Positions 26,522 to 36,054 of a DNA stretch of 64,000 nt are shown in pieces. Source of the stretch: Paraburkholderia sp. FT54 (GTDB taxonomy: Bacteria > Pseudomonadota > Gammaproteobacteria > Burkholderiales > Burkholderiaceae). Position 1 is the stretch's first letter, and each line of letters opens with the position of its first letter. Made by a program: the position numbers and the translations under genes. The DNA lies in assembly GCF_031585635.1 (NCBI RefSeq), contig NZ_CP134196.1, forward strand, positions 2,418,001-2,482,000, written 5' to 3'. The notes under the pieces are model-generated. The model had not been told where the DNA came from, ran no database searches, and was given only the letters and a program-made list of their open reading frames with translations.

Positions 26522-27352
26522 CTACGGCATCTTGCCGAGATTTTCTTCAATGCTTTTGACCACATTGATCAACTTCGGAGCGAAGTGCATCAACTGATCT
26601 TTTGGGAACGCTTGTGCAGCGCCTGCAACACTCATGACCATAACCGGCAGCCCCCTCCCCGGATTGAATGGGACGGCGATACCGTGCACGCCCTTCACCC
26701 AGTCTCCGAGAGAAGAGCAACAGCCGGTCGCCTCATACTCATCAACCGCCCGCACAATACCTGCGCTTATCGCAGGCCAAGCAGCGTCGTCCAGCGCGCG
26801 GATTCGTTCCATCAGATCTGCACGTTCGGGCGCGGGCAATCCGGCCAACAGCGCCCGGCCTGCGGCCGTGGTGCCCAAGGGTATGCGCGAGCCTACGTCC
26901 AGGCTAAGGGTGACGATAGAACTTCCCCTGCAACATTCCAGGTACAGCATCGAAAGCCGGTCGCGCGTTGTCAGCGCAACAATGGCCTCAGTCTCTGCGG
27001 CAAGCAACTGCATGAACGGACGGGCGACCTGACGCACGTCGAGTTTTGCCAGCATTGCGCTGCCCAATGCAACCGTTGCTGTCCCGAGGCGATATTTACC
27101 GCTGTTCGGCACCAGATGAAGATAGCCCAGCCTGGTCAGCGTGTACGTCAGTCTCGTAACGGTTGAACGCGGCAACCCGCATTTTTGTGCGATCTCGTGA
27201 TTTGCCAGAAAGTTATCGCCCGTCTTAAAGCAACTCAATACCTCCAGGCCGCGAGCGAGGGCCGTAACAAAATGACGATCAGACGCGCCATCAGAACCTG
27301 ACTCCTCGTCCGCTGCGTCATCGTTCACGTGATCGCCTTCCGCTGTGTTCAT
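26522..27352 (-). CDS. IclR-family transcriptional regulator
   Basis: 276 residues from ATG 27352; a longer frame begins without a site. The winged helix-turn-helix is near residues 28-90 (ALARGLEVLSCFKTG, AQKCGLPRSTVTRLTYTL). The effector domain follows, with DVGSRIPLGTTAAGRALLAG and the C-terminal VPFNPGRG motif. It resembles PcaR/PcaU/PobR-like regulators of aromatic catabolism. It lies between the isomerase gene and the CoA ligase gene, all on the minus strand, with candidate operators on both sides. Confidence 0.92.
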   Translation of the reverse strand: MNTAEGDHVNDDAADEESGSDGASDRHFVTALARGLEVLSCFKTGDNFLANHEIAQKCGLPRSTVTRLTYTLTRLGYLHLVPNSGKYRLGTATVALGSAMLAKLDVRQVARPFMQLLAAETEAIVALTTRDRLSMLYLECCRGSSIVTLSLDVGSRIPLGTTAAGRALLAGLPAPERADLMERIRALDDAAWPAISAGIVRAVDEYEATGCCSSLGDWVKGVHGIAVPFNPGRGLPVMVMSVAGAAQAFPKDQLMHFAPKLINVVKSIEENLGKMP

Positions 27353-27513
27353 ATTCAATTTTTCATCTCCGGCCGATCGCCGTTCGTAGAGGATTGTCGA
27401 GTTTGCGCGTCGCACAATGCACTTTGCAACACCCGGGCACCCTGGTCGGCGCCGCGAGCCGCGACACGATACCACGCGTCCAGTACGAAGAAGCGGGCTT
27501 GCCACCCTCCCTG

Positions 27514-29082
27514 TCAGCCACCAGGATGCGTCGCGTGGCGCTCCGCGCTTCGTAGCACGTCAAGCGCGCGGAGATTGCTTTTTAGCACTTTCCCAGTCGG
27601 CGCGGCCGGGAGTTTTCCTATCACGTGAATTTCTGCTGGCACCTTGTACGGCGCAAGTTGCTGCCGAACCCAGCTATTCAGATCGTCAGTGTCAATGTAG
27701 ACATTGGCTTCGGGCTCCACGTAAGCAATAACCTGTTCGTTTCCTTCGGCGGGACGGCCGATTACTGCGGATTGAACTACCCCAGGATAGGAATTTATCG
27801 CCTGCTCGACTTCGGCCGGAAAAACGTTGAACCCTGAGCGGATGATCAGTTCGCGGGTACGTCCCATGATGAAGACACCGCCGTCCGCGGCCTGTCTAGC
27901 GAGGTCGCGAGTATTGAACCAACCATCCTGAATCGATTCTGCCGTCAGGTCCGATGCGCGGTAGTAGCCTTTCATCACGTTGGGTCCATGCACCCACAGT
28001 TCGCCAACTTCGCCACGAGCTACCTCGCGGCCGTCACGTCCCATCATACGAACCTCGACGCCCGGTACAGGTGGTCCAACGGAACAGTCGTTCCGGGGGG
28101 CGGCCAGCAGCAATGTCTGGCAAATGGTCGGCGAGGTCTCTGTCAGCCCATAGCTGTTTTGCAGGGTTGTCTGCATGGCCGCCTCGACCTGCTCCTTAAG
28201 TTCCGGAGTCAACGGCGACCCTGCCGCACCGACTGAACGTAGCTGATGGCGACTTATATCTACGCCATTCGCGCGCGACCATTCAAGCAACTTCGAAAAC
28301 ATCGCAGGGACACCGACGAAAACTGTCGCGCCGCGCTTCAGTATCGCGTCGGCCAGCGCCTCCGCCGAGTAGCGCGACTCAATGAACAACTTGCTACCGC
28401 AGGCAAGCGCTCCCAGGAGTTGCGATGAGAGTCCCACCACATGCGCCATGGGCAAGACGCCATAAACCGTATCTTGCGGCGACAGGAGCCTGACCGTTCG
28501 TGCGACTTCCGATATGTATAAGAGATTTGAATGCGTCAGCATGACGCCCTTCGGGCTGCCTGAGGTGCCGGACGTGTAAATCATGACCGCGACCTGTTCC
28601 GCGGGATCAGTGTGCGTTTGCTCTGCCACAGCCGACTCGTTCTGCGGCCCGATACATAGACGGCCAGTCAGCGACCAGAATTCCTCCTTTGCTCCAACCC
28701 GCCGGGCATGTGCCCCGGCTTCAAGAGAAACGTCAGGCGTATAGATGACACGCCTCGCACCCGAATGCTCAGCGAATGTATCGATCTCCCGCGGTGACAG
28801 ACGCGCATTGACCACGACAGCCCACGCATCACACCGGCTCAGCGCCAGCAGGAGCACGCCTACCGCGACACAATTCTCGCAAACAATGAGTACGCGATCA
28901 CCTGATCGCACGCCAAGCTCGCCGAGGCGCTCCACAGCCTCCTCAACCGCCTCGTGCAACTGCCTGTAAGTCAGGCTGGCAATCCGGTCGAGCAAGGCGG
29001 GGGCATCCGGAGTTGCACTGACCCATGGGTCGATCACGTGGTGAATGCGCCGTAGCGGAAGCTCGTTCAGCAGGACGGTCAT
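27514..29082 (-). CDS. Acyl-CoA ligase (AMP-binding), IclR-site controlled
   Basis: 522 residues from ATG 29082, with CGGAGA 8 nt upstream; earlier in-frame ATGs at 29100 and 29133 lie in or near the operator. The P-loop IYTSGTSGSPKG, the core GWFNTRDLARQAADGGVFI and the C-terminal catalytic lysine in PAAPTGKVLKSNL are all present. It resembles FadD3/FadK-like ligases for medium, cyclic or aromatic acids. It is transcribed divergently from the SDR gene, and two copies of a candidate IclR operator lie in the 180 bp between them. Confidence 0.9.
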   Translation of the reverse strand: MTVLLNELPLRRIHHVIDPWVSATPDAPALLDRIASLTYRQLHEAVEEAVERLGELGVRSGDRVLIVCENCVAVGVLLLALSRCDAWAVVVNARLSPREIDTFAEHSGARRVIYTPDVSLEAGAHARRVGAKEEFWSLTGRLCIGPQNESAVAEQTHTDPAEQVAVMIYTSGTSGSPKGVMLTHSNLLYISEVARTVRLLSPQDTVYGVLPMAHVVGLSSQLLGALACGSKLFIESRYSAEALADAILKRGATVFVGVPAMFSKLLEWSRANGVDISRHQLRSVGAAGSPLTPELKEQVEAAMQTTLQNSYGLTETSPTICQTLLLAAPRNDCSVGPPVPGVEVRMMGRDGREVARGEVGELWVHGPNVMKGYYRASDLTAESIQDGWFNTRDLARQAADGGVFIMGRTRELIIRSGFNVFPAEVEQAINSYPGVVQSAVIGRPAEGNEQVIAYVEPEANVYIDTDDLNSWVRQQLAPYKVPAEIHVIGKLPAAPTGKVLKSNLRALDVLRSAERHATHPGG

Positions 29083-29113
29083 GCGGTGTCTCCGAGTCAT
29101 TTCTGTATCGCTC

Positions 29114-29141
29114 TGCAGTTCACTATACTGCAATGCAGTTC
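29114..29141. promoter_or_regulatory. Candidate IclR operator, copy B
   Basis: TGCAGTTCA, then CTGC, then TGCAGTTC: 23 of 28 positions equal the copy at 29220-29247. It contains the perfect arms TGCAGT/ACTGCA (29114-29119 and 29127-29132). It overlaps a TATAGT hexamer read on the minus strand, so it would cover the promoter of the CoA ligase gene. Confidence 0.55.
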
Positions 29142-29181
29142 GTCAGCGCAAATTTTTCATTGATGCCGACTTAAAAAATCT

Positions 29182-29210
29182 TTGACTTTCCCAGAATGCA
29201 TTCCGATAAT
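29182..29210 (+). promoter_or_regulatory. Sigma70-type promoter of the SDR gene
   Basis: TTGACT (29182-29187), a 17-bp spacer, GATAAT (29205-29210). The expected start of transcription (~29217) falls just before operator copy C, which would fit repression or control by a bound IclR protein. Confidence 0.65.
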
Positions 29211-29219
29211 GGATCGCAG

Positions 29220-29247
29220 TGCAGTTCATCATTCTGCGCTGCAGTTC
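29220..29247. promoter_or_regulatory. Candidate IclR operator, copy C
   Basis: TGCAGTTCA, then CTGC, then TGCAGTTC. Arms GCAGTGCAG and CTGCGCTGC (29217-29243) form an inverted repeat with one mismatch. It lies between the predicted transcription start and the SDR start codon. Confidence 0.55.
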
Positions 29248-29262
29248 AATTTCGGAGACATG

Positions 29263-29994
29263 ATGGCAACATCCAAAAAGGCTGTAGTGGTGATCGGGGC
29301 CGGCGACGCGACCGGCGGAGCAATCGCACGTCGTTTTGCGCGCGAGGGTTACGTCGCATGCGTGACCCGCAGACATCCGGAGAAGCTCACGCCCCTTGTC
29401 GAACAGATTCGCTCGGAAGGCGGTGAGGCGTACGCCTTCGGGTCGGATGCACGAAAAGAAGAAGCAATGGTTTCCCTGTTTCAGGAGATCGAAGCGAACA
29501 TTGCTCCAGTCGAAGCGGCCATTTTCAACATTGGCGCGAACGTCAAATTCGACATCACGGATACCACTGCCCGCGTGTATCAGAAAGTTTGGGAGATGGC
29601 GTGTTTTGCCGGCTTCCTGATGGGCCGGGAAGCGGCAAAAGTGATGTTGCCCCGTGAAAGAGGCTCGATTTTTTTCACTGGCGCCACTGCGAGTTTGCGC
29701 GGCCGGGCCGGTTACGCAGCGTTTTCCGGCGCGAAGCACGCGTTGCGCGCGTTGGCTCAGTCGATGGCCAAAGAATTGGCACCTAAAGGATTACATGTTG
29801 CACAGTTGATTGTCGACGGCGCCATCGACACCGAATTTATCCGCGAGAACTTCCCCGATCGTTACAAACTCAAGGAAGTCGACGGAATCGTCAATCCCGA
29901 ACATGTCGCCGACACCTACTGGATGCTGCATCAGCAGCCTCGCGATGCGTGGACGCATGAACTCGACATTCGGCCCTGGATGGAAGGGTGGTGA
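29263..29994 (+). CDS. Short-chain dehydrogenase/reductase with Phe at the catalytic Tyr position
   Basis: 243 residues from the second of two adjacent ATGs (29263), because GGAG is 5 nt before it and only 2 nt before ATG 29260. The NAD(P)-binding start reads VVVIGAGDATGGAIARRFA. In the active-site region GYAAFSGAKHALRALAQ, the lysine is present but the position four residues before it is phenylalanine, not tyrosine. This FxxxK form occurs in a group of atypical SDRs whose activity is poorly known. It is divergent from the CoA ligase gene and preceded by a good promoter and an IclR-type site. Confidence 0.85.
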   Translation: MATSKKAVVVIGAGDATGGAIARRFAREGYVACVTRRHPEKLTPLVEQIRSEGGEAYAFGSDARKEEAMVSLFQEIEANIAPVEAAIFNIGANVKFDITDTTARVYQKVWEMACFAGFLMGREAAKVMLPRERGSIFFTGATASLRGRAGYAAFSGAKHALRALAQSMAKELAPKGLHVAQLIVDGAIDTEFIRENFPDRYKLKEVDGIVNPEHVADTYWMLHQQPRDAWTHELDIRPWMEGW

Positions 29995-30266
29995 GCGGAT
30001 CGGAAGCTGGCAGGAATGAGCAGCGGCACGTCTGACCAATCCGTAGCCCGGCGGCTGGATCGGTCCGTCCTTGACATTGCAATCAGCAGTCCCCTTCTGA
30101 ATCCACTGGGCATCAGGGTCCGTGCAAAGCTCCTGGATGCCATCCGGTTCGCGGAGACCAACCCCGCAATAGGGACGGCTCCCCGCTTCTTGTCCAGCTA
30201 GCAGGTCAAGGACACGACCTTTACCGCTCAAACGATTAACGACCTACTTCTTTCCTGAAAAAACAT

Positions 30267-31448
30267 ATGCGTGAAGCCGTTATTGTTTCCACCGCCCGAA
30301 CTCCGCTTGCAAAGTCTCACCGTGGAGAGTTCAACCGGACACATGGGCCGACCCTCGCTGCATGGGCCGTTCGAGCAGCTGTAGACCGCTCCGGCGTAGA
30401 CCCGTCCCTGATCGAAGACGCGATTCTCGGCTGCGGATATCCAGAGGGCATCACCGGGCGCAACATAGCGCGCCAGACTGTCGTGCGGGCAGGCCTCCCT
30501 CTATCCATTGCAGGGACAACCATAAACCGCTTTTGCGCCTCGGGACTTCAGGCAATCGCCTCGGCGGCCGCACGTATTGTCGTCGATGGCGCACAGGCCG
30601 TGATTGCCGGGGGCGTAGAAAGCATAACCGCAATCCAGACTCGCGAAGACGCCGACAAACACCTCGATCCGTGGATTGCGGAGCATAAGCCTGACCTGTA
30701 CATGGCCATGATCGATACGGGTGACATCGTCGCAAAGCGCTACGGCATCAGCCGCGAAGCGCAAGACCAATTCTCCCTCGCAAGCCAGCAGAAGACTATG
30801 CGGGCGCAGGCTGAAGGCAGATACAAGGAAGAGATAATCGCTGTCACCACCACGATGGCGGTCAAGGATAGACATACGGGCGTCGTCACGCTGAAAGAAG
30901 TCACGATCGACAAAGACACATGCAATCGGCCCGACACCACGTTCGAAGGCCTTTCGCGGCTTGAGCCAGTAAAAGGCCCAGATCGATTCGTGACAGCCGG
31001 GAACTCGTCTCAATTGTCCGACGGTGCGTCGGCGTGTGTACTGATCAACGCTAAGGATGCCGAACGGGCAAACATTGATCCCCTCGGTGCGTTCAGGGGA
31101 ATGGTTGTCGCTGGCTGCGAGCCTGATGAAATGGGGATTGGACCGACGCTGGCCGTACCCAAGTTGCTTGCTCGACACAATCTCAAGGTAGATGACATAG
31201 GACTTTGGGAATTGAATGAGGCATTTGCATCGCAGGCGATTTATTGCCAGGAGAAACTCGGCATCCCGTCTGAACGCCTCAATGTGGATGGAGGCGCAAT
31301 TGCCCTAGGCCATCCGTTCGGAATGACAGGAGCACGCCTTGCCGGCCATGTTCTCATTGAAGGACGTAGACGCGGTGTGAAATATGCCGTAGTCACAATG
31401 TGTATTGCTGGCGGCATGGGTGCGGCGGCCCTCTTTGAGATCTTTTAA
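30267..31448 (+). CDS. Thiolase (acetyl-CoA acetyltransferase family)
   Basis: 393 residues. The nucleophile is C90 ([11 protein letters not shown]). [17 protein letters not shown] and CIAGGMG complete the active site. It is clearly a different paralogue from the thiolase at 20.9 kb, with CAS in place of CGS. It is the first gene of a plus-strand operon with two acyl-CoA dehydrogenase genes, starting 14 nt before the first of them. The likely reaction is thiolytic cleavage of the 3-ketoacyl-CoA made by this island. Confidence 0.92.
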   Translation: MREAVIVSTARTPLAKSHRGEFNRTHGPTLAAWAVRAAVDRSGVDPSLIEDAILGCGYPEGITGRNIARQTVVRAGLPLSIAGTTINRFCASGLQAIASAAARIVVDGAQAVIAGGVESITAIQTREDADKHLDPWIAEHKPDLYMAMIDTGDIVAKRYGISREAQDQFSLASQQKTMRAQAEGRYKEEIIAVTTTMAVKDRHTGVVTLKEVTIDKDTCNRPDTTFEGLSRLEPVKGPDRFVTAGNSSQLSDGASACVLINAKDAERANIDPLGAFRGMVVAGCEPDEMGIGPTLAVPKLLARHNLKVDDIGLWELNEAFASQAIYCQEKLGIPSERLNVDGGAIALGHPFGMTGARLAGHVLIEGRRRGVKYAVVTMCIAGGMGAAALFEIF

Positions 31449-31461
31449 GGAGGCAGAGCAG

Positions 31462-32667
31462 ATGGACCTCGAATTTAGCGCAGAGGAAAACCGTTTCCGC
31501 TCTGACGTGCAAGCTTTCTTGCAAGGCAGTTTGCCTGCGCGTATTTCAAACAAGGTACGCAACGGAATTCGACTGACTAGTGCAGACCTCCACGATTGGC
31601 ACTGCATCCTGAACGCCAAAGGCTGGCTGGCCGCTCACTGGCCCATCGAATATGGAGGCACCGGCTGGACGCCCACCGAGAAATACATCTTCGAGACCGA
31701 ATGCGCGCTTGCTGGTGCGCCTCGCATCGTCCCATTTGGGGTGAACATGCTCGCACCGGTTGTTATCAAGTACGGAACAGAACAGCAAAAACGACAATGG
31801 CTGCCCAGAATATTCGACGGATCCGACTGGTGGTGTCAAGGCTATTCCGAGCCGGGGTCCGGTTCCGATCTGGCGTCGGTCCGCACAAGCGCAGTACGTC
31901 AAATCGACTCCCAGGGCGAACACTACATCGTCAACGGGCAAAAGACATGGACCACTCTTGCGCACTATGCCAACAAGATTTTTTGCCTCGTTCGAACTTC
32001 CTCGGAAGGCCGCAAGCAGGAGGGAATCAGTTTTCTTCTGATCGATATGGAGTCGGAAGGTGTAGACGTGCGCCCCATTATCACGCTTGATGGTGAACAC
32101 GAAGTTAATGAGGTGTTCTTCAGTGACGTAAGAGTTCCCGCCGAAAACCTCATTGGAGAAGAAGACAAAGGCTGGACATACGCCAAGTATCTGCTTACCT
32201 ACGAACGAACCAATATCGCGGGTGTCGGCCTGTCCGTCGCCCTGCTCGATCGGCTCAAACGGATTGCCAAAAGCCAGACTCTGCGAGGACGTCCTCTCAT
32301 CGAAGATCCGTATTTCGCTGCTCGTGTCGCGCGCGTCGAGATCGAACTTGAAAACATGAAGACCACCAATCTTCGCGTTATTGCCTCAGCGACGTCCGGC
32401 GGCGCCCCGGGTGCGGAGAGTTCAATGCTAAAAATCAAAAGCACCGAAATACGACAGGAGATCTCTTCGCTGATGCGCAGGGCTTTGGGTCCGTACGCGC
32501 TCCCCTATATTGAGGAGGCATTGCACGGCGACGACGTTTTGGGTGTCGGTCCTGCCGGCGCATCCTCCGTCACCCCGCTATACCTGAACAATCGCAAACT
32601 CTCGATCTATGGCGGCTCGAATGAGATTCAGAAGAACATTATTTCCAAATCCATTCTTGGGCTCTGA
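31462..32667 (+). CDS. Acyl-CoA dehydrogenase, first subunit of a pair
   Basis: 401 residues from ATG 31462, with AAGGAGG 9 nt upstream. Motifs are GYSEPGSGSDLASVRTSA and YIVNGQKTWTT (FAD and substrate binding), and the C-terminal LSIYGGSNEIQKNIISKSILGL. It is followed 11 nt later by a second, different acyl-CoA dehydrogenase gene. In actinobacterial and proteobacterial steroid catabolism such adjacent pairs form alpha2beta2 enzymes for bulky cyclic acyl-CoAs. A heteromeric enzyme is a reasonable inference here. Confidence 0.9.
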   Translation: MDLEFSAEENRFRSDVQAFLQGSLPARISNKVRNGIRLTSADLHDWHCILNAKGWLAAHWPIEYGGTGWTPTEKYIFETECALAGAPRIVPFGVNMLAPVVIKYGTEQQKRQWLPRIFDGSDWWCQGYSEPGSGSDLASVRTSAVRQIDSQGEHYIVNGQKTWTTLAHYANKIFCLVRTSSEGRKQEGISFLLIDMESEGVDVRPIITLDGEHEVNEVFFSDVRVPAENLIGEEDKGWTYAKYLLTYERTNIAGVGLSVALLDRLKRIAKSQTLRGRPLIEDPYFAARVARVEIELENMKTTNLRVIASATSGGAPGAESSMLKIKSTEIRQEISSLMRRALGPYALPYIEEALHGDDVLGVGPAGASSVTPLYLNNRKLSIYGGSNEIQKNIISKSILGL

Positions 32668-32678
32668 GGAAGATCAGG

Positions 32679-33815
32679 ATGAAATTTGAGCATACCGAAG
32701 ATCGCCGGATGCTGGCCGACAGCCTGAATCGACTCTTGTCGACCCGCCGGCCACCCGGTACACACGCGCCAAACGATCACGGACTCGATGAACATAATCG
32801 TCGGCTATGGGACAGTCTGAACAGCCTCGGCGTGGTTTCAGCTCTATTTGACGAGCAGTCTGGAGGCTATGGCGGTCACGGCTTCGACATTGCCGTTGTC
32901 TTTGAGTGTCTTGGCCGAGGGCTGGTATCTGGCCCGTTGCCTGGCACGCTGCTATTCGGCAAGGCTATCGAGTTCGCAGCTTCAGAGACACAGAAAGCTA
33001 AATACCTGCCCAGTCTGATCGAGGGCACGACGGTCGCTGCTGCTGCGCTCGATGAAGCGGGTGCCCACTATGACCTGGCGACTGTACGCACAACGGCGAC
33101 CGCGGTACCGGGAGGTTGGATACTGAACGGCCACAAGGCAGTTGTACCGTATGGAGATATCGCCAATGTCTTGCTCGTTCCGGCGCGTACTTCTGGATCG
33201 GATCAGGACACCGACGGCATTTCGCTATTCATTGTCCCGGCCGACGCGGCAAACCTGCACAAAATCTCGTACTCGAATATTGATGCCAGTCGGGCTTCCG
33301 AGATTCGCTTCTCCAATGTTGTTCTTGGCCCGGACTCACTCATCGGCCAAGCTGGCGAAGGCCTTCGGATACTTGAACATGCTGTCGGCTACGGCGTCCT
33401 CGCATTGTGCGCAGAAGCCGTGGGAGCAATGGAGTTCGTGAAGGAGCAAACGCTCGACTATTTGCGCACGCGCAAGCAGTTTGGCGCACCGATCGGCAGT
33501 TTTCAGGCTCTACAGCACAGAATGGCCGACGTCCTCCTCGAGATTGAACAGGCTCGTTCCGCAGTAATCAATGCCGCGGCAGCAGTCCAGGACGAAGGTC
33601 CACGACGTGAACGGGCGCTCTCAGCCGCGAAGCTAACCGTTGGGCGCACGGGGACGTTTGTCGCTGAAGAGGCAATCCAGTTGCACGGCGGCATCGGCAT
33701 GACCTGGGAACTCGCCATGTCCCACTACGCAAAGCGCCTTGTGATGATCGATCATCAACTCGGCGACGAGGACCATCATCTCCGCAGGTACATCGCGCTT
33801 GAGGCACGTGTATGA
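32679..33815 (+). CDS. Acyl-CoA dehydrogenase, second subunit of a pair
   Basis: 378 residues, start 11 nt after the first subunit gene with GAGGAAGATCAGG before the ATG. It has the FAD-domain fold but lacks the TEP.AGSD form of the motif (LDEAGAHYDLATVRTTA instead). It ends with QLHGGIGMTWELAMSHYAKRL, where the usual RD.R...I.EGTSEI segment is replaced by HYAKRL. This divergence is typical for the partner subunit in heteromeric acyl-CoA dehydrogenases. Confidence 0.88.
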   Translation: MKFEHTEDRRMLADSLNRLLSTRRPPGTHAPNDHGLDEHNRRLWDSLNSLGVVSALFDEQSGGYGGHGFDIAVVFECLGRGLVSGPLPGTLLFGKAIEFAASETQKAKYLPSLIEGTTVAAAALDEAGAHYDLATVRTTATAVPGGWILNGHKAVVPYGDIANVLLVPARTSGSDQDTDGISLFIVPADAANLHKISYSNIDASRASEIRFSNVVLGPDSLIGQAGEGLRILEHAVGYGVLALCAEAVGAMEFVKEQTLDYLRTRKQFGAPIGSFQALQHRMADVLLEIEQARSAVINAAAAVQDEGPRRERALSAAKLTVGRTGTFVAEEAIQLHGGIGMTWELAMSHYAKRLVMIDHQLGDEDHHLRRYIALEARV

Positions 33816-33955
33816 GTTCGACGCGAGTTATCAATCAAATTGCCGCGGCGCGCAACCAATATAACAAGTCCGTCGCTGGTACAAGACGGTTGATTAGCAG
33901 ATGTTAGGCCGACATACGCCAAAAGGCGATTCCCAGAGGCAGAAAGGAGACATCC

Positions 33956-34279
33956 ATGCAACAGATCCTAATAGACGCAATACGGAAAAGTGGAGACTAT
34001 CGGGCGCTTGTGAGAGCCAAGCGCCGCTTTAGCTTCACCTTTGCTGGACTGATGACACTGACTTATTACGGATTCATCGTTCTCGTGGCCGCTGCGCCTC
34101 GCTTTTTAGCACGGCCGATCTACCACGGCGCTTCCACCAGCATCGGCATCGTTGCCGGTGTAATCGTCATTGTGACTGCTGTCAGTCTGACCGGATGGTA
34201 CGCGCTTGTCGTGACTCGCGTCCTCGACCCCAGTATGAAACGCGTCTTGCAGAAATCCAGCGGAGCGCACGCAGAATGA
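33956..34279 (+). CDS. DUF485 inner-membrane protein (YjcH-like)
   Basis: 107 residues with two hydrophobic segments (~28-48 and ~58-82), preceded by AAGGAGACATCC. The N-terminal motif LVRAKRRFSFTFAGLMTLTYYGF is characteristic of DUF485. Such proteins accompany ActP-type sodium:solute symporters. The stop overlaps the symporter start by ATGA, as in the acs-yjcH-actP arrangement. Confidence 0.88.
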   Translation: MQQILIDAIRKSGDYRALVRAKRRFSFTFAGLMTLTYYGFIVLVAAAPRFLARPIYHGASTSIGIVAGVIVIVTAVSLTGWYALVVTRVLDPSMKRVLQKSSGAHAE

Positions 34280-35958
34280 AACCGACATTACACATTCCGC
34301 TTGCTGCTCTTTGTGTTCCAGCTTGCGTTCAGGCCGCCGAGGGCACCGGTTCCGCTGTCCACGGAGCGACGCTGAACCCTATCGCCATTTCGATGTTCTT
34401 CCTGTTCGTCTGTGTGACTCTCGCAATTACACGCTGGGCCGCCCGTCGAAATACATCGACGCGCGCTTTCTACACAGGCGCTGGCAACATTACAGGCTTA
34501 CAGAACGGACTCGCTATGGCGGGCGACTTCATGTCCGCTGCGTCCTTCCTGGGTCTTTCCGGCATGGTTTTCGCGTTTGGCCTTGATGGACTCATATACG
34601 CCATCAGCTTTCTTGCAGGATGGCCATTCCTCATGTTTCTGCTCGCCGAACCACTGAGAAACCTGGGCAAGTTCACCTTTGTGGACGTGGTTGCACACCG
34701 GTTGCAACAGGTGCCAATACGGTTGCTGACCTCGTGTACTTCGCTTGTAGTCGTCGTCTTTTTTCTGATCGTGCAGATGGTTGGCGCGGGCAAGCTAATC
34801 GAGTTGCTTTTTCATCTGCCTTACTGGATTGCCGAAGTGATCGTCGGCATATTGATGGTCACGTACGTTTCATTTGGAGGGATGACCGCAACTACATGGG
34901 TGCAGATAATCAAGGCTGGGCTCCTTCTTTTTGGCGTAACGTTCATGGCGGTAGCCTCCCTTGCTCAATTTGGTTTCAGTCCAGAGGCGATGTTCACCGC
35001 GGCGATTCACGCCCATCCGCACTCGGGAGCAATCATGGGACCAGGGCACCTCATGCACGAGCCACTAAACGCACTATCGCTCGGCATAGCCGGCATGCTC
35101 GGTCCAGCGGGATTTCCTCATATCCTGATGCGTTTCTTCACCGTTCGTGACGCGGCCGAAGCGAGAAAATCGGTATTCTTCGCAACGGGCTTTATTGGTT
35201 ATTTTTACCTGCTCACCTTTGTCATCGGCTTTTCTGCGATCGCCCTTCTCTCCCAACATCCAGAATTTTTCAAAATTGGTTCGACCGGTCAGTTTCTGCT
35301 CACCCGGGACCTGATCGGCGGAACAAACATGGTCGCCGTTAACCTGGCCAAGGCAGTCGGAGGAAGTGTCTTTTACGGCTTCATCGCCGCTGTGACTTTT
35401 GCGACCATACTCGCCGTGGTAGCGGGTCTGACATTGGCCGGTGCGGCAACCGTCTCGCACGATCTATATTCTTCGTGCATCGCTCGCGGGAAGCAGTCCG
35501 ATCGCCGCGAGATGCAGATATCGCGCATATCAACTGTCGCACTAACGATGATCGCAGTAGGCTTGGGCATTCCTTTTGAGCACGTGAATGTCGCCTTCAT
35601 TGTCAGCATGGGGGCAGCGATTGCCGCCAGCGCCAACTGCCCCGTTCTTCTTTGCTCAATATTCTGGCGAGGCACAACCACGCTAGGCGCTGTGCTTGGC
35701 GGCCTGCTCGGCCTTGTCTCAGCCGTAGTTTTGACAATACTGTCCAAACCGGTATGGGTTGACGTCATGCAACATGCCAGCGCGCCCATCAGTCTCGACA
35801 ATCCTTCGCTTCTTTCCGTGCCGCTCGCCTTCGCAGGCATATTTATCTTCTCGAAGCTTGACCGTACTGCTCGCGCAAAAAAGGAGATTGCCGCCTTCGA
35901 CGCGCAGGAGTTCATCTCGCAGACAGGCATATCACCAATGGAAGCCACCAGCCACTGA
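34276..35958 (+). CDS. Sodium:solute symporter, ActP (acetate/carboxylate) type
   Basis: 560 residues from ATG 34276, overlapping the DUF485 stop. A cleavable signal-like N-terminus (PACVQAAEG) is followed by about 13 hydrophobic segments. The SSS signature regions are visible: FYTGAGNITGLQNGLAMAGD, then SYVSFGGMTATTWVQIIKA and the later PHILMRFFTVRDAAEARKS. ActP carries acetate and other short carboxylates; here, at the end of a catabolic cluster, it may import a different acid. Confidence 0.9.
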   Translation: MKPTLHIPLAALCVPACVQAAEGTGSAVHGATLNPIAISMFFLFVCVTLAITRWAARRNTSTRAFYTGAGNITGLQNGLAMAGDFMSAASFLGLSGMVFAFGLDGLIYAISFLAGWPFLMFLLAEPLRNLGKFTFVDVVAHRLQQVPIRLLTSCTSLVVVVFFLIVQMVGAGKLIELLFHLPYWIAEVIVGILMVTYVSFGGMTATTWVQIIKAGLLLFGVTFMAVASLAQFGFSPEAMFTAAIHAHPHSGAIMGPGHLMHEPLNALSLGIAGMLGPAGFPHILMRFFTVRDAAEARKSVFFATGFIGYFYLLTFVIGFSAIALLSQHPEFFKIGSTGQFLLTRDLIGGTNMVAVNLAKAVGGSVFYGFIAAVTFATILAVVAGLTLAGAATVSHDLYSSCIARGKQSDRREMQISRISTVALTMIAVGLGIPFEHVNVAFIVSMGAAIAASANCPVLLCSIFWRGTTTLGAVLGGLLGLVSAVVLTILSKPVWVDVMQHASAPISLDNPSLLSVPLAFAGIFIFSKLDRTARAKKEIAAFDAQEFISQTGISPMEATSH

Positions 35959-36054
35959 TATACGGCAAGACGCTGTGCAGGCATCCGAACTTTAAACGCG
36001 ATGGCGTTCCCGAGGAGATACCTCTCGACGCCTCGAATTTTAAGAGGCAAGAAA

